In this document: in pieces, positions 53,808 through 62,857 of the stretch
Layout: each line of letters starts with the position of its first letter
How positions within the stretch are numbered: the first letter of the stretch is position 1
Assembly: GCA_017538795.1 (NCBI GenBank)
Contig: JAFYIE010000079.1
Coordinates: 62,001-126,000, forward strand
Direction of reading: 5' to 3'
DNA: 64,000 nucleotides
From: Bacteroidales bacterium
GTDB taxonomy: Bacteria > Bacteroidota > Bacteroidia > Bacteroidales > F082
Translations under genes and position numbers: made by a program
Notes under the pieces: model-generated
The model's input: the letters and a program-made list of their open reading frames with translations, nothing else
Databases searched by the model: none
What the model was told of the DNA's origin: nothing

Positions 53808-55456
53808 ACCTCGGCTGCTCTAATTGCTTCCGAGGTAATTTTATCATTGGAAAGCATTTTAGCGATCTCCGTAACACGTTCATCATGAGACAGTTGTTTG
53901 ATGCATGAGCGTGTTTTTTGTGCGCTCTCGTCTTTGTAAACGAAGAAATGATTCTTGGCTTTTGACGCGATTTGTGGAAGATGCGTAATCGAAATAATTT
54001 GCAGGTTCTCCCCCATTTTTTGCATGATGTCGCCAAGTTTTGAAGCCACCTCGCCTGAGACGCCAGTGTCGATTTCATCGAAAATAAGCGTAGGAATATA
54101 GCTGTTTTCTGCGGCTACAGCCTTGATAGCAAGCATCAAACGAGACAGCTCACCACCTGAAGCCACGCGAGACATATCGTCGGGAGCGATGCCTTTGTTG
54201 GCAGAGAAGAGGAAACGGATTTTGTCACGGCCGTTTTGAGAGAACTCTGAGCCATTAGAAAACCCAGATATCTCTATTTCGAAAACAGCATACGGCATTT
54301 TAAACTGTTTCAAGATTTCCGTAACTGATTTCTCAAACGATACCTTAACCTTTTTGCGCTTTGCTGAAAGCTCATCAGCGAGTTTTGTAAGTTCCTTCTC
54401 GCATTTTTTGAGTTCCTGTTCTTTCTTGGCTATCTCCTCGTCGATATTTGCGAAAGCGCCGACTTTCAGTTGCAAATCCTCTCTGATTTTAAGCAACTCT
54501 GTGTAATCGTTCACATGATGTTTCATCATCAGGCGTTGGATGAGGTCGAAACGTTCTTGAAGTTCATTCAAGGAGTCAGAATCAAATTGAGTGCTATCTT
54601 GCAGACTGTCAAGGTCTTGCGCTATGTCTTTAAGTTCTATTTTTGTCGACTCGAGGCGTTCCAGATACTGTTCGGCTTGCGGGATGTAGCGTCTTAATTT
54701 ATCAACCGAAGATTTAAGATCGTTAAGCTGATTTAAAATCGAATATTCGGATTCGCTCAAAGTACTCAACGACTGAGCCAACAATGTTTTCACTTCTTCA
54801 GCATTCTCAAGCAGCTCCAGGCGTTGGCTAACATCCTCATACTCACCGTCTTGCAAATCAGCTTTGACTAATTCATCAAGCTGAAACGCAAGAAAATCGT
54901 TTTCAGCCACGTTCTTTTGAGCCATTTCACGGAGCTGTTTCAGCTCATTTCTCAAAGCAAGATATGAATAGTAAACTTTCTGATAATCAGCAAGTAATGA
55001 GATGTTATTTGCTGCGTCATCGATAATCTTCAGTTGAAAATCATTGTTGGTAAGGAGTAACGAATCGTGCTGAGAATGTATGTCAACCAACTGATTTCCA
55101 AGCTCTTTCAGCTGTTGGGCAGAAACTGGAGTGTCGTTTATGAACGCGCGCGATTTCTTTGTTGGTGTCAGCTCGCGTCTCAGAATAAGCTCTTCCTCAA
55201 TATCGAGGTCGTTCTCCTCGAAAAACGATTTAAAACGCTCATTATCAACAGCAAACGTTGCCTCTACCGTGCATTTTTTCGTCTCATCAAGCATGATGCT
55301 TGAGTCGGAACGTTCGCCAAGGACAAAGCCCAAGGCTCCAAGAAGAATTGACTTTCCGGCACCTGTCTCGCCTGTAATTACGCTAAAACCATTATCAAAA
55401 CTCATTGACAATGAGTCAATTAAAGCATAATTACTTATAGCGAGATGCTTAAGCAT
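53786..55456 (-). CDS. recN: DNA repair protein RecN
   Basis: An SMC-like ATPase for double-strand break repair, 556 residues. Walker A is GETGAGKSILLGALGFVLG (near residue 30), Walker B is TLIFDEIDTGVSG (near 475), and long coiled coils lie between. The ABC signature is SRVASGGELSRLMLA. The last residues (ILDFSR) are encoded by the heptamer array that continues past the stop. It is the last gene of an eight-gene minus-strand run and starts 4 bases after the PorD-like gene. Confidence 0.95.
   Translation of the reverse strand: MLKHLAISNYALIDSLSMSFDNGFSVITGETGAGKSILLGALGFVLGERSDSSIMLDETKKCTVEATFAVDNERFKSFFEENDLDIEEELILRRELTPTKKSRAFINDTPVSAQQLKELGNQLVDIHSQHDSLLLTNNDFQLKIIDDAANNISLLADYQKVYYSYLALRNELKQLREMAQKNVAENDFLAFQLDELVKADLQDGEYEDVSQRLELLENAEEVKTLLAQSLSTLSESEYSILNQLNDLKSSVDKLRRYIPQAEQYLERLESTKIELKDIAQDLDSLQDSTQFDSDSLNELQERFDLIQRLMMKHHVNDYTELLKIREDLQLKVGAFANIDEEIAKKEQELKKCEKELTKLADELSAKRKKVKVSFEKSVTEILKQFKMPYAVFEIEISGFSNGSEFSQNGRDKIRFLFSANKGIAPDDMSRVASGGELSRLMLAIKAVAAENSYIPTLIFDEIDTGVSGEVASKLGDIMQKMGENLQIISITHLPQIASKAKNHFFVYKDESAQKTRSCIKQLSHDERVTEIAKMLSNDKITSEAIRAAEVILDFSR
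53802..53842. terminator. 13-base perfect hairpin inside the recN 3' end
   Basis: AAAATTACCTCGG (53802-53814) and CCGAGGTAATTTT (53830-53842) are perfect inverted copies with a 15-base loop. On the plus strand the stem ends in TTTT, so it can terminate M16 transcripts. On the minus strand it lies within recN codons (KITSEAIRAAEVIL) and would precede the heptamer tract. Confidence 0.7.
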
Positions 55457-55460
55457 TTTT

Positions 55461-56375
55461 TTAGAATCTTGGTTTCGCGGTAAGAAGCTCCTCGTATTCT
55501 TCAGCGTGTGTCGGGTCTATCTCACGGAATATATTAACAATTTTCGTCCTTTCCTGCTGCGGTCCGCCCGAATAGATGTTTTTCCATTCGTCACGCTTGG
55601 TGTCGTTAAGGATCTGGATAAAATACAGGTTTGGCTTGCTGTCGTAGACATTTTTCACATAACCGATAGCCTTCGTCATATTAGCGCGGCCTTCATCGAC
55701 TTTGCCATTTCCCATCACGTCGAGACCTTGTCGGTGATATTCATAAAAGAACTGGCGAAGCGGGCGATAAGCCGCATTGGTGAAGTTTTCAATCAGCCAG
55801 TAACGGTTTTTATTGCTGTCGAAGGCTTTCCATCCTGGCTCCACTGCGCTCTGAGCGTGTGTCACGACCATTTCCGCAGCCTTAAACATCTCCTCTCCAC
55901 CATAAAGGCCGAAAGAGTCGAAATACAAACCAAGGCTGTAATATGCGTAAAATGCGAGCAACGAAGTCAGATTCGAAGAGAAAGTGTTCTCGTTGAAATC
56001 AAGCGGCTGAGACTCTACATACGCAAAAGCCACATCCATGTCGACATAATTCAAAAGCGGCGTGTTGTAGTTCGATTTATACACCGGACGGCGAAGACCG
56101 ATATTCAGTTCGCCGGTGATGCTGTTACCCGTCCTACTTTTAACCACCAGAACCATCGTTCCTTCAATACGCTCGTATTCCTCAAATTTAACGTTTGTCC
56201 AATTGGTGTTGTTCAAGAAATTCGTCATTGCTTCCTGAAGAGCCTCGTACATTCTCTGGTCGGTGCCACCCACCTGTTTTGAGTTAACAGTAACGGTGAA
56301 ATTAAGCTCCTGCGCAAACATATTTTGTGCTAAGAAGCAGAATGCAAACAATATTGAAAGAATGATTTTTTTCAT
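55461..56375 (-). CDS. porD: PorD-like type IX secretion protein (DUF4835 family)
   Basis: A 304-residue exported protein with a signal peptide (1-21, ending NMFAQ). It has the family features NFTVTVNSKQVGGTDQRMYE and SLLAFYAYYSLGLYFDSFGL. Family members (formerly DUF4835) are annotated as T9SS component PorD and are conserved between coaBC and recN in Bacteroidota, as here. The exact role in secretion is not well known. It fits the four predicted T9SS cargo proteins in this window. It lies 5 bases after coaBC. Confidence 0.8.
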   Translation of the reverse strand: MKKIILSILFAFCFLAQNMFAQELNFTVTVNSKQVGGTDQRMYEALQEAMTNFLNNTNWTNVKFEEYERIEGTMVLVVKSRTGNSITGELNIGLRRPVYKSNYNTPLLNYVDMDVAFAYVESQPLDFNENTFSSNLTSLLAFYAYYSLGLYFDSFGLYGGEEMFKAAEMVVTHAQSAVEPGWKAFDSNKNRYWLIENFTNAAYRPLRQFFYEYHRQGLDVMGNGKVDEGRANMTKAIGYVKNVYDSKPNLYFIQILNDTKRDEWKNIYSGGPQQERTKIVNIFREIDPTHAEEYEELLTAKPRF

Positions 56376-56380
56376 AACTA

Positions 56381-57589
56381 TTATTTTGTAAGTGATTGAT
56401 ATATAACATTTAAGATATCTTGAGCCACTTCGCTTTTCTGTTTAAGTTCGAAATCCATAATCCTGTCATCTTTTGTGATGATGTTAATTTTGTTGGTTTT
56501 CGTCTTAAACCCTACGCCTGCCTCGTTCATGGTGTTCAAGACAATCATGTCGAGATTTTTGGAATGCAGTTTCTTCTTTGCGTTCTCGATGCCGTTTTCT
56601 GTCTCGAGAGCGAAGCCCACAAGCATCTGGTTATCTTTCTTGTTTTGCCCGAGTGTTTTCAGGATATCCTCTGTCTTCACCAGTTTCAGAACCATCTCGT
56701 CTTTGTTCGGGTCTTTCTTAATCTTCTGATCGGCCACTGTTTCCGAACGGAAGTCGGCCACTGCCGCGCTCAGAACTGCGATGTCGGAATGTTTGAATGC
56801 GGCTGTAGTAGCGTCAAACATGTCTTTCGCCGATGTCACAGGCAGCACGTTGACATTGCTTCTTTCCGGGCGTATCGACGAAGGTCCGAGCACCAGAGTG
56901 ACATCAGCGCCTTGGTCAGCGAAAGCGCGTGCAATCTCAATACCCATGAGGCCTGAGCTATGGTTTCCGATGAAACGCACCGGGTCGATAGCCTCGTAAG
57001 TAGGGCCTGCCGTGACGAGCACTTTCTTGTCTGCGAAACGTTGCTTATTCTGGAAAAACTCCTTGATACGGTTGAATATCTCCTGCGGTTCTTCCATGCG
57101 ACCCTCGCCGCACAGTCCAGAAGCGAGTTCTCCTGATGCCGGTGCTATGAAACGATATCCGCGGCCGATGAGGGTGCGGATATTCTCCTGCGTAGCCGGA
57201 TGTTTGTACATGTCGAGATCCATCGCCGGAGCGAACATTATCGGGCATTTCGCTGACAAACAGACAGTTAGCAGGTAGTTATCGGCTATGCCTGACGCCA
57301 TCTTCGCCAATGTGTTAGCCGATGCGGGCGCTATCACGAAGAGATCGGCCCACAAGCCCAGTTCCACATGGCTGTTCCACTTACCCGTCTCAGGGTCGAA
57401 GCCCTTCGATAAAACGGGTAAACCACTCAACGTAGCTAACGTGAGTGGTGTTACGAAATCTTTTGCCGCATCGGTCATCACGACCTGAACCTCAGCACCT
57501 TGCTTCTTCAGAAGCCTTACCAACAACGGAATCTTATAAGCGGCAATGCTTCCCGTAATTCCGATCAGGATTTTTTTTCCGGTGAACAT
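56381..57589 (-). CDS. coaBC: Phosphopantothenoylcysteine decarboxylase / phosphopantothenate-cysteine ligase
   Basis: A bifunctional enzyme of coenzyme A synthesis. The 402-residue protein has the CoaC flavoprotein domain (1-180; GITGSIAAYKIPLLVRLLKK, with active-site FAPAMDLDMY) and the CoaB domain (190-402; VTAGPTYEAIDPVRFIGNHS). It lies 2 bases after the omega gene in the common bamD-rpoZ-coaBC order of Bacteroidota. Confidence 0.95.
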   Translation of the reverse strand: MFTGKKILIGITGSIAAYKIPLLVRLLKKQGAEVQVVMTDAAKDFVTPLTLATLSGLPVLSKGFDPETGKWNSHVELGLWADLFVIAPASANTLAKMASGIADNYLLTVCLSAKCPIMFAPAMDLDMYKHPATQENIRTLIGRGYRFIAPASGELASGLCGEGRMEEPQEIFNRIKEFFQNKQRFADKKVLVTAGPTYEAIDPVRFIGNHSSGLMGIEIARAFADQGADVTLVLGPSSIRPERSNVNVLPVTSAKDMFDATTAAFKHSDIAVLSAAVADFRSETVADQKIKKDPNKDEMVLKLVKTEDILKTLGQNKKDNQMLVGFALETENGIENAKKKLHSKNLDMIVLNTMNEAGVGFKTKTNKINIITKDDRIMDFELKQKSEVAQDILNVIYQSLTK

Positions 57590-57591
57590 CT

Positions 57592-57930
57592 TTAGAAGTC
57601 GCCTTCGTTTTTCTTGTTTGGATTACGATAGTAAAGCTTGTCGTTCAAGAACTCGTCGATAGCTATAAGAGTTGGCTTCGGCAATCTCTCGTAGAACTTT
57701 GCGACCTCGATTTGCTCTTTATTTTCGAACACTTCCTCAAGAGTGTCGTTGTTTGAAGCAAACTCCTCGATCTTCTTGTTGAGTTCCTGTTTCTCTTCTG
57801 TAGCAATCTGGTTTGCTCTCTTTGCGAGAATAGCCACAGTTTCATAGATATTACCTGTTCCCACGTAGAATTGGTCTTTCTGACGTGTGATTGCGGTTGT
57901 TTCTGTCTTAACTTTTCTAAAGTCTATCAT
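57592..57930 (-). CDS. rpoZ: DNA-directed RNA polymerase omega subunit, Bacteroidota type
   Basis: A 112-residue protein of the Rpb6/omega family as found in Bacteroidota. GNIYETVAILAKRANQIATE forms the conserved helix that wraps the beta' subunit. It supports RNA polymerase assembly. Its ATG overlaps the bamD stop region by 4 bases, and coaBC follows after 2 bases. Confidence 0.88.
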   Translation of the reverse strand: MIDFRKVKTETTAITRQKDQFYVGTGNIYETVAILAKRANQIATEEKQELNKKIEEFASNNDTLEEVFENKEQIEVAKFYERLPKPTLIAIDEFLNDKLYYRNPNKKNEGDF

Positions 57931-58748
57931 TTCTTTGTATTTGTATTTGATTTAATTTTCTCTATTTTTTCCATTATTTTGTTGACAGTGGGCTCCAGTT
58001 TAGCAATATATTCGCTGTCAGGATAAACATAGCACAAGGTGTTATATTTCTCCAGAGCCAACTCATAACGTTCGCGCTGTTTTGATGGCACGCTCTTCTC
58101 GGCATAACGATAATAATTGATAACCATATTGTTAAGAATCTCCTCACGATACTTCGTCATAGGATGTTCTTTCAAAAAGGCCTCGTAACTCGTTATCGCC
58201 GCCTGATATTCCTCCATTTTGAAGTAGAGTCTGCAGATATCGTATTCCTTTTCTTCAAGTTTTGTTCTGAGCGTGTCGATTCTTGCATTTGCATCAGGCA
58301 CTAAAGAACTCTGAGGGAAAGCGTCTATAAAATTCTGAAACTCAGATATAGCCATGTACGAATCAGACTGATCGAGCGTCATTTTCGGAGAGATGTTGTA
58401 ATAGCATATACCGCTCTTATACATCGCTTCCTCTGTATGCTGTGAATAAGGGTATCTTGAAACAAAGCGTCTGTAATAGCCGCTTGCTATGACATAATCT
58501 TGCTTATTGTAATAACATTCCGCCGTAAGGAAAGATATTGTCTCCCCTTCCGGTTTCGTACGGTAATACGCCTGCATCACTTCAAAAAGCTGCAAAGTAC
58601 GGTCATAATTCTTTTTCTCATAATATTCCAAAGCGGCTTTATACTTAGCCTCATTGTCCGTTCCTTTGAGCAATTTCCTGTATTTACTGCAAGACGCGCA
58701 TCCCAGTAAACATATTATCACCAATAAGAAAAATCTATTTTTTAGCAT
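57927..58748 (-). CDS. bamD: Outer membrane protein assembly lipoprotein BamD
   Basis: A BAM-complex lipoprotein of 273 residues with a lipoprotein signal (LLGCASC; the lipidated cysteine is Cys17 or Cys20) and five TPR-like helical repeats (about 35-260). YYEKKNYDRTLQLFEVMQAYY is an example. A -7 box lies only four bases upstream of the ATG. It overlaps rpoZ by 4 bases. Essential for inserting outer membrane proteins, including the TonB receptor and T9SS channels. Confidence 0.92.
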   Translation of the reverse strand: MLKNRFFLLVIICLLGCASCSKYRKLLKGTDNEAKYKAALEYYEKKNYDRTLQLFEVMQAYYRTKPEGETISFLTAECYYNKQDYVIASGYYRRFVSRYPYSQHTEEAMYKSGICYYNISPKMTLDQSDSYMAISEFQNFIDAFPQSSLVPDANARIDTLRTKLEEKEYDICRLYFKMEEYQAAITSYEAFLKEHPMTKYREEILNNMVINYYRYAEKSVPSKQRERYELALEKYNTLCYVYPDSEYIAKLEPTVNKIMEKIEKIKSNTNTKK

Positions 58749-58752
58749 GCTG

Positions 58753-58760
58753 CAAAATTA
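58753..58760 (-). promoter_or_regulatory. -7 box for bamD, possibly leaderless
   Basis: On the minus strand this reads TAATTTTG, with only CAGC between it and the bamD ATG. If used, the transcript would begin at or beside the start codon. Confidence 0.55.
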
Positions 58761-58781
58761 CATTTTTTTTAGTTACCATTT

Positions 58782-61316
58782 TTATTCCACAACAATTTTC
58801 TTTACGATCTGTTTTCCGTCGCAATTAATATTGATGAAATAAACTCCAGATTCAATATCTTTAACATTGATTTCCAAAGAGTTAACAGCGTTCATCACAA
58901 CCTGTCCTTGAAGGTTTACTATTGAGATCTCGAGATTTCTGTAATCTTCGATTCCCTTGATGTAAACCATTGAAGATGCAGGATTTGGATACAACGACAC
59001 GTTCATTCCGTCGATTTCGTCAACGCCGCTGTTATCGACAACGGTGAAAGTCACTGATGCTGAAACTGTCTCGTTGCCGTCGCTAACTGTCACAGTGTAA
59101 GTAAAGATGCCAGCTTCTGTCGGGGTGAACACTGGGTTCTGTGATGTGGCGTTGTTGAGGTTGTCGGCCGGTGACCATGAATAGGTATACACCTCCGTAC
59201 CGCCTGTTGCGCTCACGTGCAATGTGTTTGTTTCGCTAATCAGGATGGTGTCATGTGAAGCGTATGCTGTAGCTTCAAGAGGATAAGAAACGCCTATGCA
59301 GTGTATGTGAGCTGCCCATCCTGTTTTGTTGACGCTGCTGTCTGAAGTGAAACGGAATGTCAAAGCTCCAGCTGCATTGGTTGCTGTCACGGTGCCAGGG
59401 TTGTCGCTTCCAGAGTGTTGCTGTCCGATTTGTGGAGCAGATGTTGAAGTTCCATCGTAAATATAAAGCCAGTCGTAGTTGCCTTCTGTGTCGAATGACT
59501 GGAAGACTGCCTCTATGATACCGCCTTCTGTAGCAGGCATGAATGTCATGGTGAGATCTTTGTTGTTGCCGTAGTTAGCGCTCGGGCCGCCGTCATCGTA
59601 AAACATTGCGTCGCAAGTTGTTATGGTGCCGTTTTGCATGTTATAAGACTCTGATGCCGAGATGTAGTTTGGCATATATTTTGTGTCGCTCTCGCCGGCG
59701 GCGTTGGTCACTGTGAGACGTACTCCGAATGTTCCAGCCTGGTTGTATGTAACAGTAGGATTCTGCTGTGTTGATGTTGCAGGTGTGCCGCCTTCAAACT
59801 CCCAATTCCAGTTGGTTAGCTGTGCGCCCCATGAGTTGTCGGTGAAATGCACTGAGCCGCCCACTGCCACCGCTGTAACGTCGGCGGTGAAGTCAGCGAC
59901 GATGCCTTCGAGTGCCACCAGTTCAGCGTTGACTGTAACGGCCTCGCCGTCGGCCACTGTTACCTGTGTCTCGTAAGCCTCATAGCCGTTCTTGGTGATT
60001 CTCACGTTGTAAGTTCCACCTTTTACAGGACGATGGAAGTCGCCTGCCGGAAGCTGAGTCGACACTGTTGAATACTGGTCATCGTGACCTGTCAAAGTGA
60101 CTGTAGCGTCATCTATCGGAGCCTTTGAAGCCGCATCTACCACTGTGCCGTGGATACCGTTCAAGCACTGGTTCACAAAAGCGAAGATAGAGTTTTTGTT
60201 GTAGTTCCAGAATGTAGGCATCTGGCTTGCGTTAGGATTTTTTGTGTTCGAGCACTCGATAGTGAGCTCGCGGCACTGAGCGTAGCCGTTCATGTAGTCT
60301 TGACGGCCGCCGCCGATCATATACCACTGTGCGCCGTTTGTGACACCGTTGTTGTAGTCGGTCATATAGCCTGAGCTGACCTGGTGTGTAAGGTCGGCAT
60401 ATTCGTGTGAGACAAGCTGATACCATGCGTCATCTGCGTGGAGAGTGTAGGTGTTGTCCCAAGGATAGTTCATAACCTCTGCACCGCCGTGGTAGTTAGC
60501 GCCCATCACGAAGTTGTTTTCCTGTGCGAGCTGCATAAACCATTCAGTCTCAGTCTGATATGGGTTTCCATCTGGATGCGCACCACCGTGAGGGTCAGCG
60601 TAGTTACGGTTCATGTCGACGCCGTTGGCGTTGTAACGTGTAGCGCCGGTCACAGTGTTGTTGCCACCATGATATGTTCCATCAGGGTTGGTGTTAGGGC
60701 CAACGTACAAATCGACGTTATTGAGGATGTTGGCGCATTCCGGAAGTGTAGGATTTTCAAGGAGATAGTCGATGAAGCGGAGCATCAGCATCCAGCCTGT
60801 GGTCTCGTCTCCGTGGATAGTCGAGGTGTATAAGAACTTCGGTTTTCCGGCGCCGCTGCCATTGTTGATATGAGCAATCATGATTTTGCGGTTGCTCGGC
60901 AATGTTCCAAGAGTAATGATTTCGCACATGTCAGGATGTTCGGTTGCGAACTGATACATCATCGCCTCGTATGCGCTGTATGTCGGATACTGATCCCAGT
61001 CGTATTCGGCGCGGTTGCTGCCGTCCCACATCACGTGTTCCTCGAGCATTGAAGGAGGAGTCTGCAATGTGATCTCATATCCCATTTTCTGGAACTCGGC
61101 GAATTCCTTGTTGTTAGCGTAAGCTGTAACGACATTGCCGTCGACGCGGTCAACGGAAATCATGCGAGCGATTTGCGGCAGGTTGTCGTTGCCGTTAAGT
61201 TCAAAAGTGAAATAATACTCATTGCGGTCTTGCATAAGTTTGTTAAGATTTGTTTCTTGTGCAAATAATCCCAAAGAAACAAAAAAGAGAAGAATTGCAA
61301 AAAATTTTGTTTTCAT
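58782..61316 (-). CDS. Secreted M14 zinc carboxypeptidase with PKD, CUB-like and T9SS sorting domains
   Basis: An 844-residue predicted secreted exopeptidase. It has a signal peptide (1-19), a propeptide-like region and an M14 domain (about 105-395). Zinc ligands are His168 and Glu171 (HGDETTGW) and a later His in ANYHGGAEVMNYPW; the catalytic Glu lies in RELTIECSNTKNP. A carboxypeptidase-regulatory domain (about 398-480), a PKD domain (about 485-560), a CUB-like domain (about 570-680), a second PKD domain and a T9SS sorting domain (about 768-844, VSLYPNPASSMVYIKG) follow. It sits between dapA and bamD in an otherwise housekeeping run. Confidence 0.9.
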   Translation of the reverse strand: MKTKFFAILLFFVSLGLFAQETNLNKLMQDRNEYYFTFELNGNDNLPQIARMISVDRVDGNVVTAYANNKEFAEFQKMGYEITLQTPPSMLEEHVMWDGSNRAEYDWDQYPTYSAYEAMMYQFATEHPDMCEIITLGTLPSNRKIMIAHINNGSGAGKPKFLYTSTIHGDETTGWMLMLRFIDYLLENPTLPECANILNNVDLYVGPNTNPDGTYHGGNNTVTGATRYNANGVDMNRNYADPHGGAHPDGNPYQTETEWFMQLAQENNFVMGANYHGGAEVMNYPWDNTYTLHADDAWYQLVSHEYADLTHQVSSGYMTDYNNGVTNGAQWYMIGGGRQDYMNGYAQCRELTIECSNTKNPNASQMPTFWNYNKNSIFAFVNQCLNGIHGTVVDAASKAPIDDATVTLTGHDDQYSTVSTQLPAGDFHRPVKGGTYNVRITKNGYEAYETQVTVADGEAVTVNAELVALEGIVADFTADVTAVAVGGSVHFTDNSWGAQLTNWNWEFEGGTPATSTQQNPTVTYNQAGTFGVRLTVTNAAGESDTKYMPNYISASESYNMQNGTITTCDAMFYDDGGPSANYGNNKDLTMTFMPATEGGIIEAVFQSFDTEGNYDWLYIYDGTSTSAPQIGQQHSGSDNPGTVTATNAAGALTFRFTSDSSVNKTGWAAHIHCIGVSYPLEATAYASHDTILISETNTLHVSATGGTEVYTYSWSPADNLNNATSQNPVFTPTEAGIFTYTVTVSDGNETVSASVTFTVVDNSGVDEIDGMNVSLYPNPASSMVYIKGIEDYRNLEISIVNLQGQVVMNAVNSLEINVKDIESGVYFININCDGKQIVKKIVVE

Positions 61317-61336
61317 TTTGTATTAAAGTTTTACTT

Positions 61337-62221
61337 TCATTTCAAGTTGTTATCATATTCATTTTCAATCTCTTGGCGTACGCTATCGCTAACCGGCACC
61401 AAAGGCAGACGGAGTACGTTCTTGCACAATCCCGCATGAGCCATGAGTGCTTTTATTCCTGCAGGATTGCCGTCGGCGAAGATCAGGCCGTTCATTTTCA
61501 GCATCTTATAATGCAATTTAAGAGCTTCTTCGGTTTTGCCTTCCAGCATCTTATGCACCATCTCGCAGAACGGTTTCGGATAACCATTGGCAGCCACCGA
61601 GATCACGCCTTCCGCGCCAAGAGCCATCATAGGTTGTGTTATGCCGTCGTCGCCAGAGAGCACTCTAAAGTCTTCCGGTTTGTCGCGCAGAATCTCCATT
61701 ATCTGCTGCAGGTTGCCAGACGCCTCCTTCACCGCGATGATGTTAGGATGTTGGGCGAGTTCCACTGTGGTGGCGGCTTGGAGGTTCACTCCAACCCTAC
61801 CCGGCACGTTGTAAAGCACCACCGGCACTGGCGATGCGTCGGCCACAGCGGTAAAATGCGCTTTCATGCCACGTTGGTTAGGCTTGTTGTAATAAGGGAC
61901 TACACTCAAGATGCCGTCGATCTTCGTAAAATCTTGATTTTTAATGCTTTCAATCAAAGCAGCGGTATTGTTCCCCCCCATTCCCAACAGAATCGGGCAT
62001 CGGCCGTTGGCAGTCTCGATGATGGTTTTCACCACTTTCACCTTCTCTTCGGCGTTCATCGTAGGAGCCTCAGATGTCGTTCCGAGAGCTACCAGAAAGT
62101 CAGCGCCATTCTGCAGTGTGTAGTCGACAATTTTCTTTAACGACTGATAATCAACAGAATAATCACCGTTAAACGGAGTTATCAAAGCCACTCCTGTACC
62201 TATAAACGGGTTGTTTTTCAT
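61337..62221 (-). CDS. dapA: 4-hydroxy-tetrahydrodipicolinate synthase
   Basis: It condenses pyruvate with aspartate semialdehyde in lysine and diaminopimelate synthesis. The 294-residue TIM barrel has VALGTTSEAPTM near the N terminus, the catalytic Tyr in VVLYNVPGRVGVNL and the Schiff-base Lys in IIAVKEASGNLQQI (near residue 163). It overlaps the DUF6913 gene by 4 bases, and the M14 peptidase gene follows after 20 bases. Confidence 0.95.
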   Translation of the reverse strand: MKNNPFIGTGVALITPFNGDYSVDYQSLKKIVDYTLQNGADFLVALGTTSEAPTMNAEEKVKVVKTIIETANGRCPILLGMGGNNTAALIESIKNQDFTKIDGILSVVPYYNKPNQRGMKAHFTAVADASPVPVVLYNVPGRVGVNLQAATTVELAQHPNIIAVKEASGNLQQIMEILRDKPEDFRVLSGDDGITQPMMALGAEGVISVAANGYPKPFCEMVHKMLEGKTEEALKLHYKMLKMNGLIFADGNPAGIKALMAHAGLCKNVLRLPLVPVSDSVRQEIENEYDNNLK

Positions 62222-62751
62222 CTCATTCCTAACAACATAGACAGATATCTTTGCAAAATCTCTATCCGGTTCAACATATCATGATCTTTTTTCGAATCGA
62301 TAACCATATCATAAAATGACGTGAATTTACTTCTGAAAGAAATTCTGAATGTGTTGTTTATCAACGTCAAAATATAAGTATTTGTCATCAATTCGTCCTG
62401 CATCTTCGTGAAATCGACCACAAAGTCAAACGACAGGCTTATCAAAGACTCGTATTTTTCGCGTTTCATCATGCCCCAGAAGTTGAAATCTTCTTTTCTG
62501 ATGAAGAAATAGCGGTCCGACTGCAGAACGTCTTTCGGAAGTTCATCCACGAAGACAATAAACGTATATCTTTTCATGACGAAAAGCCGCTTAAGCGTAT
62601 TTTCGATCTCTCTGCGCATGCCGAGCTGATCCTGATCAAGAAGAATCGCAATCGACGGATATTTCGTGATATCCGGCAAGATGCACGCTTTCTTCTTTCT
62701 CAAGAATTTGTTAATGGCGCGTAGCCTGAAAAACTTAGCAATAGCCTTCAT
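62218..62751 (-). CDS. DUF6913 family protein of unknown function
   Basis: A 177-residue basic protein with no signal peptide or membrane segment. SIAILLDQDQLGMRREIENT and YESLISLSFDFVVDFTKMQD resemble the Bacteroidota-restricted family DUF6913, often found next to dapA. Function unknown. It opens the eight-gene minus-strand run ending with recN, has a -7 box 26 bases upstream, and overlaps dapA by 4 bases. Confidence 0.75.
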   Translation of the reverse strand: MKAIAKFFRLRAINKFLRKKKACILPDITKYPSIAILLDQDQLGMRREIENTLKRLFVMKRYTFIVFVDELPKDVLQSDRYFFIRKEDFNFWGMMKREKYESLISLSFDFVVDFTKMQDELMTNTYILTLINNTFRISFRSKFTSFYDMVIDSKKDHDMLNRIEILQRYLSMLLGMR

Positions 62752-62777
62752 CAGTTTATGATATACTCAAAAACTTG

Positions 62778-62785
62778 CAAAGATA
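62778..62785 (-). promoter_or_regulatory. -7 box for the DUF6913-dapA run
   Basis: On the minus strand this reads TATCTTTG, 26 bases before the ATG at 62751. It is divergent from the MBL-fold gene promoter. Confidence 0.65.
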
Positions 62786-62827
62786 CAAATTATTTTTAAA
62801 ATCGACTTAAAAAAAATAAAAACTACG

Positions 62828-62848
62828 GTCTTACGTCTAAAGACTATG
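62828..62848. repeat. Degenerate heptamer repeat between divergent promoters
   Basis: GTCTTAC, GTCTAAA and GACTATG resemble the GACTTTA family in both orientations. It lies between two divergent -7 boxes and not at a stop codon. Confidence 0.45.
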
Positions 62849-62857
62849 TCTTTTTCA

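Noticed and set aside
55506..56282. Long plus-strand open frame opposite the PorD-like gene
   Set aside because: The minus-strand gene has a signal peptide, family motifs and tight operon spacing; the opposite frame has none of these.
61250..62140. Long plus-strand open frame opposite dapA
   Set aside because: dapA has all catalytic motifs on the minus strand. The opposite frame is His/Arg/Phe-rich with no domain.
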